DNA from: Roseiarcus sp963764955
GTDB lineage: Bacteria; Pseudomonadota; Alphaproteobacteria; Rhizobiales; Beijerinckiaceae
Assembly (NCBI GenBank): GCA_963764955.1
Contig: CAVXVE010000059.1
Span: forward strand, 62,001-126,000
Length of the DNA stretch: 64,000 nt
Reading direction: 5' to 3'
A program made the translations under genes and the position numbers. The notes under the pieces were generated by a model that did not search any database, was not told the origin of the DNA, and was given only the letters and a program-made list of their open reading frames with translations. Each line of letters begins with the position of its first letter. Positions within the stretch are counted from its first letter, which is position 1. This document shows, in pieces, positions 9,701-19,254 of this stretch.

Positions 9701-11093
9701 ACAACCGTGCATGTCACGAATGCCGGCGGACCGGGAGCCGAAACGACGGGCGACGGCATTCTAATAGTGAACGCAGTCGGCGGGGCCACCACGGCGCCCG
9801 GCGCCTTCTCCCTGTCGAACTGGCGAATTGCGCGCCGCCGGCTTCGACTACGACTTGTTTCAGGGCGGCGTCTCCGGAAGTCCCAACGACTGGTTCCTGC
9901 GCTCCGACTTCATCGTACCGCCGATCCCCCCAGAGCCCCCGATTCCACCAATTCCTCCGATCCCTCCATTCCCTCCCGACCCGCCGCCGAACCCGTTGCC
10001 GCCAGGCGTCTATCCGATCATCGGGCCGGAGCTCGCCACCTATGGGGTGGTGCAGCCTCTGGCGCGGCAATTGGGTCTCGCCATCCTCGGCACGCTCGAC
10101 GACCGGGTCGGCGACACCTATCAGCCCGACTGCTCTGTGGCGGCGCCCGCGCCAGAGACGACGGGGGTTGATCTGCCGACCCGCAAGTCTCTTCCGACGA
10201 AAAAGGCCGCCGCGGCGCCCTGCCCGTTGTTTTCACCCTCAGTCTGGGGGCGCTTCTTCGGCCAAACGATCCACAACCACTATCAAGCCTTCGCCGATCC
10301 CAGCGCCAACGGCGATCTGGGCGGCTTCCAGGGCGGGATCGATCTTCTACGCGGATCTCTGATCGCCGGCCACTATGAGCGCGCCGGCCTCTATGGCGCT
10401 TATGGCGACGTGCACGCCGACGTGGACGGCCTGGTCACCAATCCGGCGGCGACGGCCTATGTCCTCGCCCACACTGGATCGATGAACCTCGACGCCTGGT
10501 CGGCGGGCGGCTACTGGACGCATACCGGGCCCGGCGGCTGGTATCTCGACGCCGTGCTGCAAGGGACCTGGTATTACGGCTCGGCCGCCACCCAGTTCGC
10601 CAGGCTTGACACCGACGGAACGGGCTTCATCGCCTCCTTGGAGAGCGGCTATCCATACGCTGTGCCGCAATTGGGACCGGGCTTCGTGCTCGAGCCGCAG
10701 GGGCAGATCCTGTGGCAGAAGGTGTCGTTCCGGCACGACTATGACGGGCTTGGCGATGTCGCGCTCGGCGACACTACGGGGCCGAGCGGACGCGTCGGAC
10801 TGCGCGGCAAATGGACGATCGTGACTGGGGGCGGCCAGGTGTGGCAGCCGTATCTCAGGGCCAATGTCTGGCGGGATTGGGGCGCTGAGGCCAACACCGT
10901 CTATTCCGGGACGGACGTCGTGCCGCTGGTCAGCCAAGTCACCCAGCTGGAGCTTGGCGGCGGCGTGACGGGGCGGATCAACGCCAACGTCTCCGTCTTC
11001 GCCAATGTCGACTATGAATTCGCGGTCGGCGCCAACCACGGCCAAACGCGAAACGGCGTTCACGGCGCGTTTGGCGCCAAGTATACATGGTGA
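6710..11093 (+). CDS. Large autotransporter adhesin (type V secretion), frameshifted near 9821
   Basis: Exported passenger plus outer-membrane beta-barrel. A long N-terminus ends in a signal peptide, SPLLATMALVVVTAFAPGAATAQ, around 7045-7105. The first passenger part (about 7270-8300) is built from 19-20-residue beta-helix turns of the type TAGNATITNNG-x-V-x-F-x-x-x-S. The second (about 8500-9200) has longer turns ending GAGTLTIADGG or GTATVTGAGSTW, with PATR-like GTGTLTLSGSANLGGT. The translocator (about 10240-11093) ends in YEFAVGANHGQTRNGVHGAF then GAKYTW, with the terminal aromatic residue expected of barrels. A proline-rich linker, PPIPPEPPIPPIPPIPPFPP, precedes it. An extra t near 9821 puts passenger and barrel in different frames (second ORF 9828-11093). 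Start at 6710 was chosen for the upstream ggag; 6944 is an alternative. Confidence 0.85.
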
Positions 11094-11281
11094 GGGACGC
11101 TGTCGGCTTTCGCTCGTATCGGATAGCAATGGCGCGCATGGCGCGGCGAGACGGCGCACGGCGTTAGCCGGCCTGCGCAAATTGGGATCGCCCCGACGTC
11201 CAGTCTCCCTCCGTTCCGGGGCCGCAGGCTCCATGCTATGCCTGAGGCTGACGCGCGTTCTCGCAGGAAGCCGCTGGCATC

Positions 11282-12815
11282 ATGAAAGACATCCTCGCTC
11301 GCCTTGACGCCCGCCGTGAACGCGCCCGCCTCGGCGGCGGCAAGGCGCGGATTTCGGCCCAGCACGCCAAGGGCAAGCTTACCGCGCGCGAGCGTATCGA
11401 ACTTCTGCTCGACCACGACTTGTTCGAGGAATTCGACATGTTCGTCGAGCATCGCTGCGATGATTTCGGCATGAGCGCAACCAAGATTCCGGGCGATGGG
11501 GTGGTGACCGGCTGGGGCACCGTCAACGGCCGCACTGTTTTCGTTTTCGCCAAGGATTTCACCGTATTCGGAGGCTCGCTCAGCGAAACCCACGCGCAGA
11601 AGATCACCAAGATCCAGGAGATGGCGGTCAAGAACCGCGCTCCGATCGTCGGCCTCTTTGACGCGGGCGGCGCGCGCATCCAGGAAGGCGTGGCGGCGCT
11701 CGGCGGCTATGGCGAAGTGTTCCAGCGCAATGTGCTCGCCTCCGGCGTCATCCCGCAGGTTTCCGTCATCATGGGGCCTTGCGCCGGCGGCGACGTCTAT
11801 TCGCCGGCGATGACCGATTTCATCTTCATGGTCCGCGACACGAGCTACATGTTCGTCACCGGCCCCGAGGTGGTGAAGACGGTCACCAACGAGACCGTCA
11901 CCGCCGAGGAACTGGGCGGCGCGCTGGTTCACACCACCCGCTCCTCCATCGCCGACCGGGCCTATGACAACGATGTCGAGGCGCTGCTGCAGATGCGCCG
12001 GCTGATCGACTTTCTGCCAGCCTCGAACCTCGAACAACCCCCGAGGCTGCCCAGTTTTGACGATCCCGATCGGATCGACGTCTCGCTCGACACGCTGATC
12101 CCCGACAATCCCAACAAGCCGTATGACATCAAGGAACTGATCCTCAAGGTCGCGGACGAGGGCGATTTCTTCGAGATCCAGGAAGCGCACGCCAGGAACA
12201 TCGTGACTGGCTTCGGCCGCATCGAAGGCTCAACCGTCGGCTTTGTCGCCAACCAGCCGCTGGCGCTCGCAGGCGTGCTCGATTCCGACGCGTCGCGCAA
12301 GGGCGCGCGCTTCGTGCGCTTCTGCGATTGCTTCAATATTCCCATCGTCACCTTCGTCGACGTGCCGGGCTTTCTGCCCGGGCACGGCGCAGGAATATGG
12401 CGGCCTCATCAAGCACGGCGCGAAGCTCCTGTTCGCTTACGCCGAGGCGACGGTTCCCAAGGTCACGGTCATCACCCGCAAGGCGTTCGGCGGCGCCTAT
12501 GACGTCATGGCGTCCAAGCATTTGCGCGGCGATATCAACCTCGCCTGGCCGACGGCGCAGATCGCCGTGATGGGGGCCAAGGGGGCGGTTGAAATCATCT
12601 TCAGGGCAGACATCAACAATCCGACAAAGATCGCTGAAAGAACGAAGGAATACGAAGATGCTTTCCTTTCCCCGTTCGTCGCAGCCGAGCGCGGCTATCT
12701 CGACGAGGTGATCATGCCGCACGCAACCCGCAGGCGCCTGTCGCGGGCGCTCGCCATGCTGCGCAACAAGAAGCTCGAGAACCCCTGGAAGAAGCACGAC
12801 AACATTCCGTTGTGA
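11282..12815 (+). CDS. pccB: Acyl-CoA (propionyl-CoA) carboxylase beta subunit, frameshifted near 12383
   Basis: Carboxyltransferase subunit that moves CO2 from biotin to an acyl-CoA, most likely propionyl-CoA, giving methylmalonyl-CoA. The N-terminal half has GLFDAGGARIQEGVAALGGY and VIMGPCAGGDVYSPAMTDF (oxyanion-hole region). The C-terminal half has QEYGGLIKHGAKLLFAYAEA, RKAFGGAYDVMASKHLRGD and WPTAQIAVMGAKGAVEIIF. Total about 510 residues, the family length. The frame changes after VDVPGFLPG: an extra c at about 12383 must be skipped to read GTAQEYGG. The ATG at 11282 is followed by a normal MKDILARLDARR opening. No alpha (biotin) subunit lies in the window. A terminator follows at 12947. 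Confidence 0.92.
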
Positions 12816-13118
12816 GGGATTGGCGTATCGACGCATCGCCCCGGACGACAATCTCTTGCAGAAAAACAGAAAGCGAGATAGGCTTGCCTCATGGTCGATC
12901 CTCTCCATGCCAGGCCGCTTTCCGGCCCATTCCCGTGCGCCCGCGACCCGGAAAGGCCCGGGATTTTTTTCTCCGGAGAATCTCGCGTAACCCATTGATA
13001 AGTCACGATTCGGACGAGAGAATCCAAGGAAATCCAAGCTTTTCCAACCCCTGATTTCGGGGGAATTCCAAAGCGAAAGAGGCCCGGGCCAAGAAAACCC
13101 AAAATCAGATCGAGCCTC
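12816..13118. other. Intergenic region between pccB and the racemase gene
   Basis: About 300 bases between convergent genes. It contains the pccB terminator and otherwise nothing I can identify. Confidence 0.5.
12947..12970 (+). terminator. Rho-independent terminator of pccB
   Basis: Stem cccgg (12947-12951) / ccggg (12958-12962) with a six-base loop, followed by a run of seven T (12964-12970). It lies about 130 bases after the pccB stop, in the right orientation. Confidence 0.65.
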
Positions 13119-13766
13119 TTACGAGGAAAGCCCCGGCGCCCTGAGCGCCGCGCGGACAGTCACGTCCATGCAGTCGATCAGACGGGCGTCCGCGCTGAGG
13201 CGCTCCGCCATTCCCGTGAGCGCCGCGCCGCCAAGGATGAGCGTTCGCGCGCCTGACGCCACGGCCGCGGCAGCAAGGCGGTCCAGTTCGGCGACGGCCG
13301 CGGCTTCCCGGCGGCTGACGTCGAGACCTGTCCCTTCGGCCACGAAGACCCCGACGAATGGGGTCTTGACCGAGGCCAGCGCCACCCGTTCGTTCAGCAT
13401 CTCGACCCAGGCCCTGCCGATGGCGAGGATCGCAAAAGGCTCGCCCAGCGCGTCGGCCTCGCGAATTGAGGCTTCGGCAAGGCCAAAGACAGGCTGGCGC
13501 GCAAGCGCCCGCAAAGCCTCGAGCCCCGGATCGCCGAAACAGCCGATCACGACCGCGCAATGCGGCCCACGAGCGCGCGCGTAAGTCTCGAGCACGGCCT
13601 CGGCGGCGATCGCGTAGGACTCCCGGGACGCGATCACGGGCGCGCCGCGCTCAGCCGTCAGCGCCTCGAGTCCGATCCCCTCGGGCAGGAGGCGCGCCAC
13701 GGCGGCGGCCATTTGCTCGGTCATCGCGGCGGTCGTGTTCGGATTGATGATCAGGAAGCTTCGCAT
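13119..13766 (-). CDS. Asp/Glu/hydantoin racemase family protein
   Basis: 215 residues; cofactor-independent racemase fold. The start MRSFLIINPNTTAAMTEQMA is diagnostic of the hydantoin/Asp-Glu racemase family. The two catalytic cysteines are expected in HCAVVIGCFGDPGLEAL and in the C-terminal LIDCMDVTVRAAL. The ATG at 13766 overlaps the end of the upstream puuE-like gene by 16 bases, indicating tight coupling. With that neighbour it probably racemises a ureide such as hydantoin or allantoin. The substrate is an inference from context. Confidence 0.85.
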   Translation of the reverse strand: MRSFLIINPNTTAAMTEQMAAAVARLLPEGIGLEALTAERGAPVIASRESYAIAAEAVLETYARARGPHCAVVIGCFGDPGLEALRALARQPVFGLAEASIREADALGEPFAILAIGRAWVEMLNERVALASVKTPFVGVFVAEGTGLDVSRREAAAVAELDRLAAAAVASGARTLILGGAALTGMAERLSADARLIDCMDVTVRAALRAPGLSS

Positions 13767-14674
13767 GTCTCGGCCGTCGCTTCCGCGTGGGCGAGCCAGT
13801 GCCGGGCGATGGAATCCCGCCGCGCGATCCAGGCGCCTCCCCGCTCCTGAATGTGCCGCAGGATCGTCTCCAGCCCGCCAATGCGAGCCGGGCGGCCGAT
13901 GATCCGCAAATGCAGCCCGATCGAAAGCATGCGCGGCTCGTTCGCCCCTTCGCGCCACAGCCGGTCGAACGCGGCGATCACGTAGGAGGCGAAATCCTCG
14001 CCGGTGACGAAGCGGCGCGCGCCGAAGAAGTTCATGTCGTTGGTGTCGAAGGCATAAGGCAGGACGAGGCGCCGCTCCCCGGCCACGGAAACGAAAAAGG
14101 GCAGGTCGTCGCAATAGGCGTCGCTGTCATAGAGGAACCCGCCATGCTCCGCGAGAAGGCGGCGGGTGTTGACGGAGGGCGCCGAGCGGGTATGCCAGCC
14201 GACAGGCGTCACGCCGGTCGCCTTGCGGATTGTCTGCACCGTCCTGGCGATGGCCTGGCGCTCGGCGGCCTCGCTCATCCGGGCGTGGCGCTCCCAGCGC
14301 CAGCCGTGACAGGCGACTTCATGGCCCAGATCCACCGCCTCGCGGGCGAGCCAGGGGGAACGCTCGACCGCGCGCCCGCACGCGCTAATCGTGGCGGGCG
14401 CGCGACCTTCGGCGAGCGTCGCCGCGATGCGCCGCCAGCCCGCCCGCGTTCCATATTCGAAGTGCGAATCCTGGCAAAGGTCGGGGTAATTCTCGACCTC
14501 GTCAACCGCCTCGTAGGCGCCTTCGTTGCGTTCGTCGCCGTCAGATACGGAAAGCTCGGCCCCTTCCTCGAAGTTGACGACGAAAGAAACGGCGACGCGC
14601 GCGCCGCCCGGCCATCGGACTTTCGGCGGGCGGCCGCCATGGCCGCGGAAATCGCGTTCGGAAACGCTTGTCAT
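13751..14674 (-). CDS. puuE: PuuE-like allantoinase / polysaccharide deacetylase family protein
   Basis: 307 residues of the NodB-like deacetylase fold. Features of the cofactor-independent allantoinase branch: ARVAVSFVVNFEEGAELS near the N-terminus, EVENYPDLCQDSHFEYGTR, GHEVACHGWRWERHARMSE and LPYAFDTNDMNFFG. The family opens the allantoin ring to allantoate. The racemase gene follows with a 16-base overlap and the regulator is divergent. The divergent spacer of about 50 bases contains tatatagat at 14700-14708, a likely -10 element. Allantoin versus another cyclic ureide is not decidable from sequence alone. Confidence 0.85.
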   Translation of the reverse strand: MTSVSERDFRGHGGRPPKVRWPGGARVAVSFVVNFEEGAELSVSDGDERNEGAYEAVDEVENYPDLCQDSHFEYGTRAGWRRIAATLAEGRAPATISACGRAVERSPWLAREAVDLGHEVACHGWRWERHARMSEAAERQAIARTVQTIRKATGVTPVGWHTRSAPSVNTRRLLAEHGGFLYDSDAYCDDLPFFVSVAGERRLVLPYAFDTNDMNFFGARRFVTGEDFASYVIAAFDRLWREGANEPRMLSIGLHLRIIGRPARIGGLETILRHIQERGGAWIARRDSIARHWLAHAEATAETCEAS

Positions 14675-14726
14675 GTCGGCTCACCTGTCGCTAAGCAGTC
14701 TATATAGATCATTTCGGGACTGCGTG

Positions 14727-15779
14727 ATGTCCGGGGAAGAACGCCTGCGCTGGGTGGAAGCCTATAAGGCGACCGGAAATGCGGGGTTGGTCTGCTCGCA
14801 GTTCAACGTTTCGCGTCCCACTCTGAGGAAATGGTGGCGCCGATACCAGGAGGCCGGGCTGGAGGGCCTTAAGGATTCGAGCCGCAAGCCCGCTTCCTCC
14901 CCCAATCGGAAAGTGTTCGCACGCGAGGAGGCGCTGATCGTCGCGCTGAGGAAGGCCGAGAATCTCGGCGTGCACCGCCTGAGGTCGGAATTGCGCCGCC
15001 GCCATGGGATCGAGCTTTCGGCGGAGACGATTCTGAAAGTGCTGAGGCGCGCGGGCGAACCGATGAAGAGCGGCCGCGGCGAGACGGCCGGGGAGCCGCC
15101 TCCGCCGCGCTTTGCGAGCGAAGCGCGCCAGTTCGGGCGGGGCGGGCTCTTCCATGGGCTCGCCTCGGACGACGGCGTGGCGAACGCCATCGCGTCGCTG
15201 ATCGTCAACGAGCGCTTCCGGCCGGGGCAGAAGTTGAGCGAGGCCAATCTCGCGGCGAAGCTCGGCGTCGGGCGGACGCTCATTCGGGAAGCGCTGCGGC
15301 GCCTTGGCTTCGCGGGGATCGTCACTCTCCAGCGCAACCGCGGCGCGTTCGTCGCGGACCCCTCGCTTGGCGAAGTGCAGCAGGCCTATGCGGCGCGCCG
15401 GTTGATCGAAGCCGAGATCGTCAGCGATGTCTGCCGCCACTGCACTGCGCATGACATCCGCACGCTCCGGGCCCATGTCGAGCGGCAAGTCGAGGCTCAG
15501 GCGTCGGGCGACCGCGGCCGGTTCGTCCAGCTCATCACCGAGTTTCATTCGCTCTTGGCTTCGCTCGGGGAAAATCGGCTCCTCGAGACCTTCGTCCAGC
15601 AACTGGCGGCGAAGACCTCGCTTGCGGTTCTTCTTTACGACTGGGAGCCGCCGGCCTGCGCGGTCGAGGAGCATGCGGCGCTGATCGACATGCTGGCGGC
15701 GGGCGACGCGGACGCCGCGCGGGAGCTCATGAATCGCCATTTGGCCGGGCACCAGGAGCGCTTGCCGTCGAGGAAATGA
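14727..15779 (+). CDS. Hybrid regulator: transposase-type HTH fused to a GntR/FCD protein
   Basis: 350 residues. Residues 1-110 are a helix-turn-helix pair typical of IS481/IS630-like transposase N-termini (EERLRWVEAYKATGNAGLVC, RPTLRKWWRRYQEAGLEGLK, then a second HTH up to LKVLRRAG). After a linker (111-148), residues 150-212 are a GntR winged helix (IVNERFRPGQKLSEANLAAK, RTLIREALRRLGFAG) and 215-350 an all-alpha FCD ligand domain with FHSLLASLG and EEHAALIDML, the usual metal-binding histidines. Divergent from puuE, so probably its controller. ATG at 14727, with GTG directly before it at 14724. Two DNA-binding modules in one regulator is unusual. Confidence 0.85.
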   Translation: MSGEERLRWVEAYKATGNAGLVCSQFNVSRPTLRKWWRRYQEAGLEGLKDSSRKPASSPNRKVFAREEALIVALRKAENLGVHRLRSELRRRHGIELSAETILKVLRRAGEPMKSGRGETAGEPPPPRFASEARQFGRGGLFHGLASDDGVANAIASLIVNERFRPGQKLSEANLAAKLGVGRTLIREALRRLGFAGIVTLQRNRGAFVADPSLGEVQQAYAARRLIEAEIVSDVCRHCTAHDIRTLRAHVERQVEAQASGDRGRFVQLITEFHSLLASLGENRLLETFVQQLAAKTSLAVLLYDWEPPACAVEEHAALIDMLAAGDADAARELMNRHLAGHQERLPSRK

Positions 15780-17054
15780 GGCGGTCGGCCTCGCTGGCCG
15801 GCTCTCGCCTTGACCTCAGTGCGAGATCGCCGTCAGTTCCTGGCCCGGACGGATGGACCGGGCGGCCAACATGCAGGCCGCGGCAAGGAGAGCGGCGACG
15901 CCGCCTGAGGCTGCCGCGATCGTGGGGCTCGCTCCGGCCTGCTGGAGAGCGCCATAGACGAGGGGCCCGAAAATGCCGCCGATCGGACCCGTGATGTTGA
16001 TGAAGGCTGCGCCCGATCCGCGCACCCGGGTGGGGAAGGATTCCCCCACATACGCGAAGAACGGCGCCGCGGCGCCCTGCGCGAAGAACAGGACGAGCGC
16101 ATAGCCGATGACGACGGTCACAAGGCTGGTCGTGACGAAGAGCAGGGCGAAAGTGCAGACCGCGGCCAGGGTCTGGGCGATGATCACGGTCTCGCGCCGG
16201 CCGATCCGGTCTCCGAGCCAGCCGAGCAGAAGATAGCCGAGCACCGCGACGCCATTGCCGAAGAAGATCGTCCAGAGCGCGCTTGTCAGGTCGATGCCTT
16301 TCGCCTGGCCGAGCACGGAGGTCGCGAGCACCGTCAATTGCGAATCAGCGATGATCTTGAAGAAGAACATCGCCCCGAGCGCGATCGACTGGCGCCTGAG
16401 CGCAGGCGTGAACAGTTCGGCATAGGTGTTGGGCCGGTCGCCCGCGATATCGAGGCTCCACTGCTTGGCGAGCCGATCGCAGGCGACGGTCTCGCCCTGA
16501 GCTCTGAGCCGCCTCAGGTGCTGGATCTTCAGGAAATAGGGCGATTCCCTGAGGCCGAAGCGGAGAATCAGGATGACGATGAGCGGAAAAGTCGCAACGA
16601 CGAAAACTCCCCGCCAGCCGAGCTGCGGCAGCATCAGCGCCGCCAATCCCGACGACAGCATGACGCCGAGCGGCCAGCCGGCCTGGACGATTCCATAGAG
16701 GAAGCCTTTGGCGCGCGCGCCGAAGACCTCGTTGAGATAGGCGGCGTTCACGGCCTGCTCGGACATGCCGAAGCCCGAGAGGGCCCGGAAGACGATGAGC
16801 GACACCGGTCCCATCGCCAGCGCGGCGAGGCCTGAACTCAAGGCCGCCCCGCCAGTCGTGAGCACCAGCGCGAACCGGCGCCCGAGCCGGTCGATGACCG
16901 GACCGACCGTCAGGGCCACCACGAGCGAAGCGAGACCCACGAAGGTCGCGACATAGGAGGCCGTCGCGTTTGACCAGCCGAACTCCTGTTGGATCTTGGG
17001 CAGCAGATTGCCGAAGGTGATGAGGTCGTAGACCGCGAAGGTCCAGGCGAGCAG

Positions 17055-18454
17055 GGTGAAGGCGTAAGTTTGCTGGAAAAGGGGGTTGGGATGCACCCTG
17101 CCTGAATTGCAGCAGGAATTGGGCTTTCGGTTGGCGCCGGGGCCCCAGGGAGCATCCCGATGCAGAGAGTATCCGCGCCGCAGCGCACGCGCGAGGAGCT
17201 TCGCGCCTTGATGAATGGAGAACTGGGGACGGCGACTGGGCGGAGCGATTTGGTTCGCCTTGCGCTTCGGTTGATCGTCGAGGAGGCGCTTGAGGGCGAA
17301 GTGGCCGATGTCCTTGGCCGCGAGCGCTATGAGCGCGGCGATGGGGAGAAGGCTGGCTACCGGAATGGCTATCGGCCGGGCAAGGTGAAGACCGCGGAAG
17401 GCGCGGTGAACTATTCGGCTCCGCAGGTCCGCGACACGCCCGAGCCGTTCGTCTCCGGCGTACGGGCTGCGCTTTCGGGGCGCACGCGGGAGCTTGAGCG
17501 GCTGGCGGTCGAACTTTACGCGCGAGGCCTGTCGACCCGCGATATCGAGGACACGTTCACTGGCGAGACCGGCCGGCGGCTGCTGTCGCGGGCGGCGGTG
17601 AGCGAGATCACCGAGAAGTTGTGGGCCGAGTACGAAGACTTCTGCAAGCGCGATCTTTCCGAGCACGCGATCGTCTATCTGTTCATCGACGGCATCGCCG
17701 AGCGGCTCCGTCCCGGCCAGCGGCGCGAGGCAGTGCTGGCCGCCTGGGGCATCGGCGAGGACGGACGCAAGGTCCTGCTTGGGCTGATGGCGGGCTCCAA
17801 GGAGGACGTCGAGACGGTGCGGGCGTTCTTTCAGGACCTGCGCGCCAGAGGGCTCGGCGATCCGCTGCTTGTGGTCAGCGACGGGGCGCCCGGCATCATC
17901 CGGGCGATCGAGGAATGCTTTCCCCGATCGGCGCGCCAGCGCTGCCTGGCGCACCGGATGCGCAACCTCGCGGCCAAGGTCCCAGCCGATCCGTGGCTGG
18001 AGTTCAAAGCGCGCGTCAGCGCCTGCTATCAGGCGCCGTCGCGGGCGATCGCACGGCAGTTGGCGGCCGGCATCCGAGCCGACTGCGCCGATCTCCTGCC
18101 GAGCGCGCTCGCCTGCTTCGAGGACGACTTCGAGGCCTGCGTCGCCCACCTGAGGCTGCCCGTCACCCATCGGCGCTTCATTCGCACCACCAATCTGCTC
18201 GAACGGCTGTTCGTCGAGGAGCGCCGGCGGCTCAAGATCATCCCCAACGGCTTCGGCGAGAAGCCGGTGCTCAAACTCATGTTCGGCGCGCTGATCCGAG
18301 CCGCCGACCGCTGGCGCAGCCTGCGTTTCACCGAGTTCGAGTTGCGCCAGATCGCCGCCGTCAGAAAGGAACTCGATCAGGAATACGAGGCTTCGATCAC
18401 GCCGCTGGCAAGGTCATCCCAGCCCCGAGTTTCCAGCAAATCCGCGCCTTGACC
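17055..18454 (+). mobile_element. IS256-family insertion sequence with 9-bp target duplication
   Basis: 1400-bp element. Its ends are imperfect inverted repeats: left begins ggtgaaggcg and contains tttgctggaaa, and the right end read in reverse begins ggtcaaggcg and contains the same tttgctggaaa. The flanks carry the direct repeat ggcgagcag at 17046-17054 and 18455-18463. A target duplication of 8-9 bp is normal for IS256. The intact duplication and full-length transposase suggest a recent insertion. Confidence 0.93.
17160..18452 (+). CDS. IS256-family transposase
   Basis: 430-residue mutator-type DDE transposase. It has the family pattern: VADVLGRERYERGDGEKAGY near the N-terminus, HAIVYLFIDGIAERL (first Asp), DPLLVVSDGAPGIIRAIEEC (second Asp), QRCLAHRMRNLAAKVP, and TTNLLERLFVEERRR near the last Glu. 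The stop codon falls inside the right terminal repeat. The gene appears intact and is transcribed opposite to the MFS gene it interrupts. Confidence 0.95.
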   Translation: MQRVSAPQRTREELRALMNGELGTATGRSDLVRLALRLIVEEALEGEVADVLGRERYERGDGEKAGYRNGYRPGKVKTAEGAVNYSAPQVRDTPEPFVSGVRAALSGRTRELERLAVELYARGLSTRDIEDTFTGETGRRLLSRAAVSEITEKLWAEYEDFCKRDLSEHAIVYLFIDGIAERLRPGQRREAVLAAWGIGEDGRKVLLGLMAGSKEDVETVRAFFQDLRARGLGDPLLVVSDGAPGIIRAIEECFPRSARQRCLAHRMRNLAAKVPADPWLEFKARVSACYQAPSRAIARQLAAGIRADCADLLPSALACFEDDFEACVAHLRLPVTHRRFIRTTNLLERLFVEERRRLKIIPNGFGEKPVLKLMFGALIRAADRWRSLRFTEFELRQIAAVRKELDQEYEASITPLARSSQPRVSSKSAP

Positions 18455-18577
18455 GGCGAGCAGGGCGACGATAGCGGTGTAGGTCACCTGACTTTTCGTC
18501 AGGGGCGAAACGTCGGGGACATCATCGGTCGTGGAGGCGGGCGCGAGCCCGGAGACGGCGGCGGCGTTGCTGGCCAT

Positions 18578-19254
18578 GGCGGGACCCCTTCCAGATCCGG
18601 CCTCGCGGGAGGAGGTCGGTTTTCAAGTTGTATGCAAAATGAAATTTTCCTGTCAATCACATGAAGGCTCATATTTTCGCCAGAGCAGGCCGAAAATATG
18701 GGCGCTCTTTGAAAGTATCTTTGTGGACTTACGGAGGTGGATTTTGCCCTCGCCCGATTGTCGCGGCCCGGAGTTCCGGGCGGCTATCCTGACTGCGGAT
18801 AGGGACAGCTCAGCGACTGCCGCCCTCGGCGTCGAAGCGTGAAGAACGGAAGTTCAGGCTCAAGCGCGTCGCGTGGAGAAACGCTTCCCCGCGCCCGCCT
18901 CTGGGAGATGGAGCGGCGCGAAGTGGAGGACGTCAAAGCCGGATTCGAAGAGGCGGCAGGTCATCGGGACAGATGACTGCTGCCGCGATCCGATCGATAG
19001 GGCGTGGGCCCGGCGGGGTCCGTGCCGGGCATCAGTTCAGGATTTCTTGCTCGGAGGCGGAACATTATGGCCGCCTGCCGCGAGCGACTTCTTGTATGTT
19101 CAACCTTGTAAATGTTTCTAACCGTTTGCAATCCTTAGATTTTCAGCATTCGCATTAGTTCCAGTTTGTTTGCGGAAATTGGTTGCAATTTGGGCCTTTT
19201 TGTGCGCTTCTGCTTGCTGATTGCTAAACGGCTAAGCCCAAGCTAGGCGCTGAA
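18578..19254. other. Gene-free region left of the integrase, with a perfect dyad
   Basis: About 680 bases without a credible gene. A perfect inverted repeat, catattttcg (18670-18679) and cgaaaatatg (18691-18700), has an 11-base spacer. The adjoining ctcatattttc recurs at 28127-28137. Composition turns AT-rich after 19080, approaching the integrase. No tRNA was found. Confidence 0.5.

Larger units (their letters stand above)
15816..18577 (-). pseudogene. MFS transporter disrupted by an IS256-family element
   Basis: Twelve-helix major facilitator permease. Codons 1-41 run from the ATG at 18577 (MASNAAAVSGLAPAS...) to ALLA at 18455. The rest resumes at 17045 with WTFAVYDLITFGNLLPKIQQ and ends at 15816. 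Removing the IS and one 9-bp duplication restores a single 450-codon frame reading YTAIVALLA-WTFAVYDLI. Motif-A-like GPVIDRLGRRFAL and GWLGDRIGRRETV are both present, as in the aromatic acid/metabolite:H+ symporter type. Its place beside the puuE/racemase genes suggests ureide or related uptake. As it stands the protein cannot be made intact. Confidence 0.9.
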
